Positions 1 to 10,986 of a stretch of 64,000 bases of DNA are shown here, one piece after another. How positions within the stretch are numbered: the stretch's first letter is position 1; every line of letters begins with the position of its first letter. Origin of the DNA: Syngnathus acus. Taxonomy: Eukaryota > Chordata > Actinopteri > Syngnathiformes > Syngnathidae. The stretch covers positions 4,962,491-5,026,490 of the forward strand of contig NC_051092.1 in assembly GCF_901709675.1 (NCBI RefSeq), written 5' to 3'. Under the pieces are notes generated by a model. The model did not search any database, had not been told where the DNA came from, and saw nothing but the letters and a program-made list of their open reading frames with translations. The position numbers were made by a program, and so were the translations under genes.

Positions 1-659
1 GACTGCAGCCTGCACAGCAAGCTCAAGTTCTTTTTTTTCTTTCAGGGAGAAACTCACAGGCTGCATTAGCAGGAGAGAAGCAGAAGGTGTGTGACTTCTT
101 ACACTTTTCAGATCCATTTAAGGCGTTTGTCGCACTATGCGGTTGGCCAAGGTTGTTTGTTTCATTTGAAGAAGCTTCACTAGTTTGTGTTAACCATCTT
201 TTTGGCTGTTAAGAATAGAAATAAGCCTTGTCATCTAAACCAATTATTCTGAATTTACATAACCCTTCAGAAATAAGGCCAGATGACTTTGTATTAATAA
301 AGCAAAATTGACTTCTGCGTCTTGTAAATTCAGAGGTGAGGAGAACTGACATCTCAAGTTGACCGTGTATTACCTGCAGGCTGCTTCGTAATTGGAGCGA
401 GTTCCTTCTCGGGCTCTCTGGGCTTTCATTTCTCTGACTAGAGGGGAAACCAGAGGCGTGGAAGAATGGAGCCGGGTCAGACTAATGCTTGGTTGGGGGA
501 TTTGTGAAAGGGGGGGGGGGGGGGGGGTCGGAGAGCATCCAGAAGGCATCATTACCTGCACACACAACCTCCAGCGCAGTATTGACGCCTGATTTGGTGC
601 AGTGGAGAGTTTTCACGCTGGTAACTTTTCCTTCCTATGTATTTGGAAATTGAATGGAA
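1..659. other. Non-coding stretch with an 18-G run
   Basis: No coding exon or RNA gene is recognisable here. The one conspicuous feature is an uninterrupted run of 18 G at 510-527, which could form a G-quadruplex and is prone to length error. Open frames crossing the run have no recognisable domain and change frame with its length. Confidence 0.5.
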
Positions 660-914
660 TCTGTTGTTTTTTGAGATAAAAAAATAAAAAATAAAATGAA
701 AAAATAGTGAGGTAAAATGATCGAGTTGTTTTTTGAGGGAAAAAATAAATAAAATACAAAATATTGAGGTAAAATGATCAAGTTGTTTTTTGAGGTAAAA
801 ACTAAATAAATCAAATAAAAATGAAAAATATTGAGGTAAAATGATCAAGTTGTTTTTTGAGGTAAAAAAATAAATGAATAAAATAAAAACGAAACTTTTT
901 GAGGTAAAATGATC
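660..914. repeat. AT-rich minisatellite, about 4 copies of a 57-67 bp unit
   Basis: The phrase GTTGTTTTTTGAG begins at 663, 725, 782 and 849 (spacings 62, 57 and 67). In the later copies it is preceded by GAGGTAAAATGATC, which recurs once more at the right edge. The A-rich middle of each unit varies in length by A/T slippage. The unit is not one I recognise as a named family. Confidence 0.85.
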
Positions 915-1645
915 GGGACTCTCGTACAATAGCACACATGCAACATTCTATTCATCTTGACGGCTCAGGGTTGAGACGACGCAATCGTTTTAAATGAAAC
1001 GTCTTTTTTTTTTTTTTGCCATGCTGCCTCAGCTTCCTTGTCGCAAATATGGAAAAGCAAACACGCTCGCAAAACAAGAAAAAGGACATGGTGGGCAAAT
1101 ATAGTTATCGCTCTTTCAGCAAAGTCACAGTTGGAAGTCTCAACACTGCACAAGTGTCTTAAAGGAGAACATCAATGCAGAGCTGACAACACCAGTTCAG
1201 TACGGTCCACGCAAAAAGCGGAGCACTACTTGGCACATCGCAAAGGACAAAATATTTTTTCCTGAAAGCAGCCTGAACCCGTGTGACAAAAACATTAACG
1301 TTGGTGCACTTGACGTTTAAAAAAAAACAGCCGAGTCAGCAAAAAAATAAATAAAAACTTGACAGCAATGGCAGCAGGACACGGTTGTTTGATTCTGTTT
1401 TCCAGCTGCCAACTAACAAACGACCTTTTTTCCGATCAGCCACAAGCTTCATTCTGGTTTTCTTGTTACTATGACAGCCAAGCCAATAAATTGAATCAAA
1501 GAGGCAGCCATGTTGAGCAAGACATTCTGCTAATATGTGCGTGGGGAGTTGAGGAATATTTGATATCATTCTTTCAGAAAAATGGAAACACAAATAATGG
1601 GAGCAGGATGAGTCAGCAGACATGAGATGAAGATGTGGAGGTTTG
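915..1645. other. Non-coding stretch, nothing recognised
   Basis: Unique-looking sequence with poly(T) and poly(A) runs (about 1003-1017 and 1320-1327). I see no splice-bounded frame with a recognisable protein, no tRNA-like fold and no transposon terminus. Confidence 0.4.
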
Positions 1646-1820
1646 GTTGTGGTTGGTTGGTGGTTGGTTGGTTGGTTGGTTGGATGGATGGATGGATGGA
1701 TGGATGGATGGATGGATGGATGGATGGATGGATGGATGGATGGATGGATGGATGGATGGATGGATGGATGGATGGATGGATGGATGGATGGATGGATGGA
1801 TGGATGGATGATGGATGGAT
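1646..1820. repeat. Compound microsatellite (GGTT)n(GGAT)n
   Basis: A GGTT-rich segment at about 1650-1680 passes directly into a nearly perfect GGAT/TGGA tract from 1681 to about 1810. A single ATG interruption follows before the last units at 1811-1820. Long open frames on both strands here (MDGW and IHPS repeats) are products of the tetranucleotide repeat and are not genes. Confidence 0.95.
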
Positions 1821-4199
1821 ATACAGACTGATGGACGGAGATGGTGATGATCATCATCATGATGGAGCAGCCAGGCAAGAAATCGAAAGGAAGACCAAAG
1901 AAAAGATTGACAGATGTAGTCTGTTGTGTGTGTTGCGCCGTAGTGGGCGTGAACACAGCTGACTTGTTTCCTCGAAAGTCGAGCCTACTTTTAGACACCA
2001 ATTTTTCACCAAATCCGCAAACACGCTAAAATAGACTTACCCAGGGACGAAAATCAAGCTGCGCTAGGTTTTCTAGCTTTGAGTGCGAATGGCACTTAAA
2101 GCTAATGCCGTGTTTTGGTTTAAATGGCAATAAGGAGACCGACTAAGTCTAAATGACTGCGGTCAAAAGAAGTCAGCTCATACCGAGAGAGAATTGACAG
2201 CAGTTCAAAATAAATGTGTGACTAATGAGTCGCCGAAAGGAAACGACATGAGCTGGTCAGCTTGCATACTGAGCAGCTAATGGCAAGTCATCATCAAACG
2301 GGGCTGATTCTTTAAAGGCCTCCCCCCCAGTTTCGTCTCGCCGGGCTCCTCAGAGGACACACGGCCGAAGGACACGTCGAGACTGCAACGTTGATGATCG
2401 ATCCGAGGCCTTTGACTCGGGATTGCGGTCGACGCGGTGGGTGGTCGTCACACAATGTCACATTCCGGACCGGGATTGATTTGTAATTACTCAAGTCGGA
2501 TCATGGTGACGTCATGACGGCAGAGAGCAATGCATTGTCCTAAAAACATGTGAATTTTGTGCACCCGGCAACATCATTTGAGTTAGCGACCGGAATGAAA
2601 ACAAACACTCGGCTGTAAACACACAGAACGAGGTAGCAGGTTGTGTTCAGGGCGGGCTTTGATTTCCACACTAATCATGTGTGAGCATTTTTTTCCACGG
2701 TGGAGCCCCATTCTGAGTTGGCCCACATAAGCACTAAGCCTCATTAGCCACAGCCTGAAATCCTGCGAGGGTCTGCATGGGAAGGCGCCGCGCCGCACAA
2801 CACGACAACATTTCCGACTGCACGGTGGTGGACCCTGTTGTGCATTTAATTGGAAGGTTCCCATTTCCTTGAAATATATCGTTTCCCAACTTCCACCTAC
2901 TGTTTCTTATTTACCCCCAATAATATGGAGGCAGCAGGCCAGAACCGTTGCCGTCTTAGACGCTGAGGGTGAAGATATTGTTTGATTGAGATCACGTCAC
3001 TAAGATAAATCTTTGAAAGGAATACACAGGATTCCAAACTGCTGTGATGAAACAAAATAGCAAGGAGATGCCAGAAATGTCCGAATGTTTTGTCAATACA
3101 AATGCAAGTGTGTGTCTGTGTGTGTATGTGTCCTTCAAGGGCGTTAAACTGGCACGTTTGCGACGCTTTGACTTGCTCTATTTCTCCAGAACCAAACAAC
3201 GGCGTGTCACAAGGCGTGGCGGCCGCAGGAGGCCATGTCATTTCAAAGAACAGCTGCCGCGCGTCGCTCGTCATATTTTCACCCGTGAAAATGGGCTCCG
3301 TGATACTCCCGGTGTGTGCGTCGCCGCCGCGTGTGCCTGCAGGCTCACTCGCATGTCCAAAGACAATCTATGGCAATAAAACAGCACGTTGACAGAAAAA
3401 ATATTTCAGAAAAAATAAACCGCAAACGGGACTGACGTATGAATCAGTTCAGAGCCGTCGCTGTGTGTTGTACGCATGCTGAACGAGATTTACCGCATCT
3501 AGGTGGCCTACTAATAATAAAGTTCTCTTATTGATAAATAGTCGTAACTCAAGTCAAACATGACGATTGTCTTCATCTAAACGAGGCAATGAAGCTAATT
3601 TAACATGGGTAGCGAGTGCAGCAACCCGACCACGTGATATTCCTCGGTGGACTAAAAGTGCCGCTGATTGGCTTCATGAGTCCGTTTATGAGCCAGAACG
3701 AAGCGTCTTGTTGATCTCTTTTCTGAAAAATCCCCAAACTGTTTTAATCAGCTCCCAATTATGCAACCTCATGAATCTTAAACTGCCAGTCTCCCTGCGC
3801 GCCGCCGACAAAATTAGCATCGCTCGCTTTTAATCAGCTAACCGGCCCGACGACGTCCTGAGCGTGACGCACGTTTATTTCGCCGTGCACGATGAAGAAA
3901 TGTTTTGAAACCTCCAATGAATTAAAGGTGTGCAAACTTTTGTCTCCCGAGGGTCGCATAAAGAAAAATGCAAAGGCCACTGACCTTCTTCACCTTTAAG
4001 TTAATCACTGTATTTTGTTCTTATATGTATAAAAAGAGTGAAAATATGGGAAATAAAATCACATGACAACAATAATGTAAAATATGTGTTATGTACTGCA
4101 AATGGATTTTGAATCGGTTTTAAACAAGGGACGTGCCCTCGACTCAACTCAAATAAAACATTTAGATATTAAAAAAAAAAGACAGAGTTTATGTTTCCA
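1821..4199. other. Non-coding stretch with one perfect CRE
   Basis: No gene is supported. Open frames at about 2.3-3.8 kb lack recognisable domains and overlap on both strands. A perfect palindromic cAMP-response element lies at 2507-2514 and is listed separately. Confidence 0.4.
2507..2514. promoter_or_regulatory. Perfect CRE palindrome TGACGTCA
   Basis: The eight bases match the full CREB/ATF consensus exactly. Identical 8-mers occur at 22633, 24607 and 30561. Function is inferred from the motif only. Confidence 0.3.
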
Positions 4200-4204
4200 A
4201 AGGG

Positions 4205-4620
4205 GCTCTGAAGCGAGGGCGTGTTAAAATATAATGTCCAGTCAGCATTTAGTGAAGGACCCACGCCAACCATCCGGCAGCAAAGAGTAAATTACTTAGC
4301 GGGGCCTCCGTCTTTAATTGCGGAACAGCCGTCGCTCGTCTTTCGGCTGCTGAGGGGAAAGTGATTCATTATAATGAAGAATTTGCAGACCTTACGCTTA
4401 CGCACTTAAGTGCAATATATTTCTTTTGTCGGAACTGTTAGCCGCTCTTTCCGGACTTTGGAGCGTGATTAAAGCCAAGTCAGCAGGAGCCATTAATCTT
4501 CACATGTTGACAATGAAGCGGCACATTTGTACCATTTTAACTGGCGGAAGATAATCGCAAGCATTCTAAAAGCACCTGTTAAAAACAAGCAAGAATAAAT
4601 TACAACTTGATTGTTTATTT
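4205..4620. other. Candidate conserved non-coding element
   Basis: This unique-sequence block has no tandem repeats and many homeodomain-like TAAT/ATTA cores (near 4313, 4368 and 4493), plus HMG-like ACAATG at about 4510. It has the texture of vertebrate developmental enhancers. I infer a possible element from composition only and cannot see conservation. Confidence 0.2.
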
Positions 4621-5869
4621 AATCAGAGTTTTGACTAGGTAAAGGCAAATTGTTCCACAAACAGTGAAGCTACACAGTTCGCAGCTCACGCGTTCTGCTA
4701 ACTAGCTAAAGGGGCTAATATGCTATTAGTGTGTCACAGCTAATGTGTGGAGGTTTGAGGGGCTTCTCATTTTGCCTTTGTCCTAATCTGATGATCATTC
4801 ACACTTTAATTTGAAAAATTATTTCTGGAAATATGTACATACATCTTCATGAAGCCAACTTTTTCAAAACCCACAGTATTTAGCAGTTAGCTTAGTGCTA
4901 ACCACTGACGGGTAGCCCAAATTTACAGGGAAGAAAACCTGTGAGGCGAAATAATATGTAAATTTATACGTCACAGTGCAGGAATGATATCAAACAAAGA
5001 ACTTCTGTAAGCAACCTGTTTGGTCGACTTGACATGAAATATTGATCGTAAGATGTCGGACAGGACGGGTAGCACGAAAGCCCCTCGATACGATGCGAGC
5101 GTCAACAAATATGTCAGGCAGAGGCGTTTTAATTCAGAACGAGCAACACAAACAAAACCCAATTAGCATCCAATTATCGCACAGAAAGTCAGACATGGTG
5201 TCATGTGATCTTTTCTGCCGCTAACGCTTTTCTCGAGCTTGCATTACATGTTCTTATCGGCAAGGTGACCATCCACACCATGATGTGAAAAAAGCCATTT
5301 TGACATCCAAACGGACCATTCCCTCAATGTATTTTCGACGTAGAACAGCCTATAAGCACGTCATTCATAATTCACAATGTTTACTCAGTACGTAGACGCT
5401 CTGTGTGAAAGTGACCTAGCAGAATGCACAATTACGTGCTAGCACGTTTCTCGCTGTTGTTGACGGAGGCCTCAATACGATTGCAAGGAAAGAGATACAA
5501 GCAAGACAAATAAAAGTCTACTTTGTACCTCATGCGGGGGAAAGGAGAGGGGGAAAAATGCTTTTCTCCATATATATACATGTTCATATTTGCGTGAAGA
5601 CGCTGCGGGTTGCAATTCACCTACCCTGCAATCCTCTGTGATGCTTTTTCAACGTAAACATCCCAGTCGGTGCAGCCACAGGGGGAATGTTTTCCTTCTG
5701 TCTTCTTTGTGCAGTGTTGCATGTGGCGGCTCATCTGTAACATCTTTGAAGTCTTTTTTTTTGGAGGTTCACGGTTCACATCCCGCTGCAGACAAAAATG
5801 TAAAAATTGTTCAATGTAAGTGTGGCGCATCACAAATTGTGTGCAAAGTTTAACTTTCCCTTGAGGGAT
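4621..5869. other. Non-coding stretch, nothing recognised
   Basis: AT-rich non-coding DNA. Small GCTAAC/TTAGC motif clusters near 4696-4742 and 4885-4904 are of the kind repeated across the whole window. No gene or mobile element is supported. Confidence 0.35.
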
Positions 5870-5966
5870 TGTAACTGGTATAGTGATACGTAAAATATCT
5901 TTGGCGTATTTGTAACTGGTGTTGTAACTGGTATTGTGAGACATAAAATATCTTTGGCATATTTTG
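5870..5966. repeat. 53-bp tandem duplication
   Basis: GTAACTGGTAT begins at 5871 and recurs at 5924. Each copy is followed by TAAAATATCTTTGGC(G/A)TATTT. The two copies differ at only a few positions, so the duplication looks fairly young. Confidence 0.85.
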
Positions 5967-8551
5967 GCCTACAGAAGAAGAATTGGCAATAATATGGATT
6001 TGATCACAAAGCTAATCTGTGAGATTTCCTCGCTGTTTACGCATGCGCACGCACGCGGGATGAGCTGACAGTGCCACGTGTCGGTTCATGCGCACGCCTG
6101 TCACAAGCGCTCCACACTCTCATCCGTAATCATCCGAGCGCCTTAATGGAGGCTCGGACAAGCGTGATTGTGTCGCATGCACGTGGCAAAGGCACATTCA
6201 TCACCTTTAACTAGTTGTTGCTGTTTTATAAACGGTGAAAAATGATCACCGGCGTGTGTTTTAGAACCTTTTCACGGAAAAATCAAATGCGCCGCCATTT
6301 TTTTTTCCCCCATTCATTTTTCATTCATTATTTGTTTTCATTTTGTGGCCTCATTACAGTTTTTTTTAAGGGGGGGGGGACTGTTCTGCAACTTTAGAAT
6401 TGAGGGGAATAATCCACAGATCAAAATACATTATAGTACGCAATGTTTGTCACTTTTAATTTTTTTAATAAGCCATTTTTAACAGTCACCTCGCGCAATA
6501 CTCGAGAACTAAAAGTCCGGAAAGTTGCAGTGGCGGCCTTAATAAATCTGTTCGATTAATGAGCATTTAACAAGGAGTAAGTGTAACCGTTTTCTAATTT
6601 TAGCGTTGTAAAAAGAAAACAAATGTTTTCATATCTGTTTGCAGTGCTGAAATGTTTGTACGCAATGTGACAAGGGAGCGAGACATAAGTTTTCATCTAG
6701 CGCCAAACAACGTTTACAAAGCGCTTTTCATCGGGGAAGGAGCGCCGAACAAAAATAAAATAGATGAAATAAAAATGGGAACAAAGACGGCGCCGGTGCG
6801 GAACACCATGGGAGTACGTCGGCGGCTTGCGTCTCTTCGAGAATTCTTACACACATTCGCAAGGTGAGCGTGGGACATTTCCTGAAAACCTCCCCACCCC
6901 TCCCCCAGGGGATCACACACATTTTTACAGAGCTGACCTTTGAACTGCGGGAAAGTTAGCTGGCGGGGTGAGAGGACGTTACAAGGACAAAGAAAAAAAA
7001 AAAAAGTCTGTCGCTAATTGCGCTATGTTGGCGAGTGCTACTCCTGTCCTCATGACTGATGTGCTGAGATTTCCAATGTGTTACACACCCAACGGACTTG
7101 AGAAGCAGGTCACTTTCAGTCTACGGGGTTTTTTTTTTGGGACACTGCGATGTTCCCTCGCCTGGTCGCGATTCGCTACTCGCAAATTGACCCGTTCACA
7201 TTTTGGGGTGTTACCTATCCTCGGAATCCGTGCCCATTCTGCGTTTCTCAAATGCCTCAAGAGGTCGGAGAATGCAGCCAAATTTCCACTTAAAATAAAA
7301 GTAGTGCTTTGGCACACTGATCACATTTAACATTAATTTTTATTCTGTGATCAAACTATAATTTTTACAGTTTTAACAACCGAGTCAACTGAGCAAATTA
7401 AACATGCACTTAAACATCAGATGAACAAAAAAAATGGTCTCCTTTCCAAACTGATTGGCCCAGCTTCATTGATGCAACATAAAATTTTGATGCAGCAGGT
7501 AACGGAGCTCTGGCAGATTTGCCACGCGGCAGATTTAGTGACATATTTCGCCTGCCGCGCATCAGCATACATACAGTATATGGAAATGGGAATTCAGGCT
7601 TTACATGTATTAGCACACGTCGACACGTCGCAACCCAGGAGACAAGGATCCGCAGTGTTGAATTACAATCAAATCCTCTTGTGGAGAGTTACCAAAAAAA
7701 AAAAAAAAGTGATGAGGTTTTACAATTCGGCTGCAATAGAAGGCTCACACAGCTCAACGTGCTCGATGAGATTTCATATTCCCGTTTCTGTAACCAAATC
7801 CACTGCTCAACTGCTAATGCTGACGTAACTCCAGCAAACAGCCAAACGGGGGATATGATGCACTAAATGGCACAAGGGAACAAGAAAATTATGAAATTGG
7901 TCTGGACTGTCTTACAAGATGCATTTGAAAGGGATTGATCATATCGGGTGATCGGCTATAATCTGGGGCTGCTTTACTCTACCCAGAACTGGTTGACATT
8001 TAGCCAAATGTTTTTTTTTTTCTAACTGCGTGTGAAGAAGAAGAAGCAGATGTTGTGAATTGAATGAAATTATAGAAAAACATGAGCAACGTGTGCGCGC
8101 AGGCAATTAGACAAAATAGCGACTCCTAACAAAGTCGATAAAGGGCCAATTAAGGGTGTTTGAAAATTTCGACGATGTGGAGCGCTCTCCAGAAATCGTG
8201 ATGATGAAGGCAAAAATAGAGATTTAGATTAAGTCTCATATTATAGAACAAAATTGCAATTGAATTAAATTTGTTGTCTCTTGCACATGGAGAATATCAA
8301 GTGAGCGACATTTGCTGCTCCTTCAAACGAAGCTCGGGCGGGGCAGTTCATCGACCTGCTTTTTAATTATACCGATAAACCTGTCTGCTGTCTGCTTGCG
8401 CGGCTCAGTGTACATGAAAGCAAAAGCAAACATCAATTGATAGTGGCTTATCCAGAAACTGTGGCAACCTTCTTTTTGAAAATAAATAAATAAGAAGAAA
8501 TGCCATTCAGTGTCGTAGGCTGCAAAGACTCAGGGAAGGCAAACATGGATT
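5967..8551. other. Non-coding stretch, nothing recognised
   Basis: Mixed unique DNA with A, T and G homopolymers (such as the T and G runs at 6360-6379). Open frames of 60-135 codons occur in competing frames with no domain. No RNA gene or transposon terminus was recognised. Confidence 0.35.
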
Positions 8552-8697
8552 TATTTCAATCTATTTATTCATTTATTTACAATATTTATTTATATTATAT
8601 TTATGCAATTAACTATTTATTTATTTGTTTATTCATTTATACATATTGCATTTATTCACATTATATATTTCATTTATTTATTTATTTATTTATTTAG
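8552..8697. repeat. TTTA-rich low-complexity tract
   Basis: Imperfect TTTA/TTTATT units run across this interval and end in a clean (TTTA)n at about 8669-8696. The open frame through it (repeated F, I, Y, L) is a composition artefact. Confidence 0.8.
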
Positions 8698-9564
8698 TTG
8701 CATGTTTAGTCACGGCCACCTACACACTAGGAGAGCATTATGATCTGTGCCATTCATAAGCGTACTGCAAATATCTTTAAGCGGCTTCAAACTAGACGAC
8801 GTTAGTTTGTCAAAATTCATTTTAGGGGGAGAAGCCTTGAATGAAATGACGAGACAATCTTATATCATGGTTGATGCAATATTCCACTATAAAACGCAGC
8901 AGAAACATCGATGTCTGACACTTTCCTGGCAGTGCTGAGGAGAATTAAATTATGCATTTCAAATCTTTTACATTTTGAATTGCAAAGTTTTTTTTTTCTG
9001 TCCCAGTTCCAAAACTAACCCAGATAGATTCATAAAGTCTATGGATAAAGCAAGAAGGTCAGCCGCATCGTCATTTGAACCACCTGGTGTCACTACTAAA
9101 TAATACATCCAAAAAAAAAAGGAGCCGTCTTGGCTTCTGGAGGAACATCCTTGCGGCCTTTGACGACCCAGCGAGCTCAGAACGAGGCTGCTCGTGACTG
9201 CCTGCGAGCTGGTGGAAGGATCCGGCGAGGAGCCCCCCTGAGCGTAAACACATCCCATAATAGAGACTTTCTTCTGAATGCTAACAGCCCCAGAAAAGGT
9301 CTCAGCATCTCAGAGAATTAGCGCACACAAACGGCGGCGGATAACGAGAACACGCTAATCTCCGTGTTGGCAGCGCAGGCGTAATTAACACACATTTTCC
9401 GCCGTGTGTTTCTGTCCTTTTAATGACTGCAACAAACTGGGAAAACACAGAGAACTTTTTTCAAGGTGCAAAGTGCAGGATGTACTCAAGTTACCCCGGG
9501 CGCGGTTCATCTATGAAATCGGCATCTCGACAATTTGAGAGAATTTGATTGAAAGTGTTTTGGA

Positions 9565-9576
9565 AAGATGGCGGCC
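9565..9576 (+). promoter_or_regulatory. YY1-like site AAGATGGCGGCC
   Basis: The bases match the known YY1 core (AA-ATGGCGGC) without mismatch. YY1 sites often lie just downstream of transcription starts, but I see no accompanying promoter or exon, so this may be chance. Confidence 0.25.
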
Positions 9577-10170
9577 ACACAGCGCACAACAAAAAGCTGA
9601 TTGCAACAAGGTTGTGAGTCACATCCTCTGATTGGACTCGGGTACAAGTGCACAAGCTATCTTCAAGCAGCAGGCACACGACTTTGTTAAATCCGTACTC
9701 AAGTCCTCTCTGGCTTCGGTAATGAGAGTGATGAATGAATATGTGAGCGCCTAATTAAAGCGGCTTGTTGTGCGCTCGAAAGGTGCCTGGCGCTGGAGTG
9801 CTCGCAAATGCGGGCAGTTGGACGTGACATTGAGGATGATGAGGCGCCATCGAGAACAGAATCGTGAGGATAGAGAGTCTTTGTTAACATTTGGGAAAAA
9901 ACCCACGAGGCACTGTAGGTAGAGATGAACATCAGAAGGGATGAACAAAAGATTTGTCTTAGGAAAGTCTGATTAGCTTAATGCTAACAAAGAACGCACA
10001 TTGACGCCAAAGATGAGCTAAAAAACAACAGCTACACAAACGGTGGTGCAGCACATTTAGACGGACAAGATAATAATACTCTGGGATGTTTACTTTGTCC
10101 TTTAGAAAACATCAACTGCAGCTTACGTAGGTTATTTGTAACTATGGCCTTCTACATATCTGTTTTATAC

Positions 10171-10185
10171 TGCCCCCAGGTGGCC
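10171..10185 (-). promoter_or_regulatory. Weak CTCF-like motif
   Basis: On the minus strand the bases read GGCCACCTGGGGGCA, close to the CTCF core CCASYAGRKGGC but with T in place of the usual A. It is weaker than the 49637 and 30404 sites. Confidence 0.2.
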
Positions 10186-10851
10186 AAAAGAGTTAACGCA
10201 TTAAGATCTTGTTTTGTTTTGCTTTTGTTTTTAACAGCATATATAATTGTTATTTTAATACAATCATTATAATTTATCATATTAAAAACTGTGACCTTAC
10301 AAACTGTTTCACAAAAAATGAGGACAGATAACCAAAACATAAGAGCATTATAAAAACACATTTTCAAACCCGTATTTATGGATTAAAAGCCATTCCATGT
10401 CATGCACCGGTATATTACCCCCCCACCCCCCTGAAAAAAAACAGCACTTTTCTGCTCATATCCATGTTGAAGTAAAAGGTCAACTTTCCAAGAGGCACTC
10501 AAGGCTCTCGTCCAAATGTGCTGTAAATGCATGTATGTACAAAGTGGATTCCAACATGGGCACGGGTGAGCCATCAAAGATGCATTCGTCAGCTCCCCGG
10601 ATACCCAGATCGGCTTATGGCCACGTCAATCGCTTCCGCCGAGGAGTTAGGCGGGCCTGAGGAGTGACGCTAACCTTGGTATAAACCTGCTGTTAAGCCT
10701 CAGCACATGCAACACGCGTTGCCTCTCCCCAAGGAAGAGCTCTCGGGATGGAGAGTTCATGTCCGCCAGAATACGCCGGCGGGCAAATTGCAGGGACTCG
10801 CACTCAATTGGAAAAGATTTCTTCATACTTGAGCGCAAACTCAAAGTCGGG

Positions 10852-10986
10852 GAGAATGCAAAAAATAAGCACGGCCATTTCTTAAAAAAAAAAAAAAAAA
10901 TGTTCAGTCATTTTTGAACGGAGAATGCAAAAAAACAAGCATGCCTGTTTGAAGAAAAAAAAATAAATTTAGTCATTTTTTAACTG
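10852..10986. repeat. 69-bp tandem duplication with poly(A)
   Basis: GAGAATGCAAAAAA begins at 10852 and again at 10921. Each copy continues with AAGCA(C/T)G(G/C)C, an A-rich run and a (T/C)AGTCATTTTT phrase. The copies differ in homopolymer length. Confidence 0.8.

Larger units (their letters stand above)
8698..10851. other. Non-coding stretch with YY1-like and CTCF-like sites
   Basis: No gene is supported. A YY1-like AAGATGGCGGCC lies at 9565-9576 and a weak CTCF-like motif at 10171-10185 on the minus strand. The rest is unremarkable unique DNA. Confidence 0.35.

Noticed and set aside
1336-2001. Long minus-strand open frame with repeated IHPS and a + strand frame with MDGW
   Set aside because: Both are translations of the (GGAT)n microsatellite. 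There is no domain and no splice structure.
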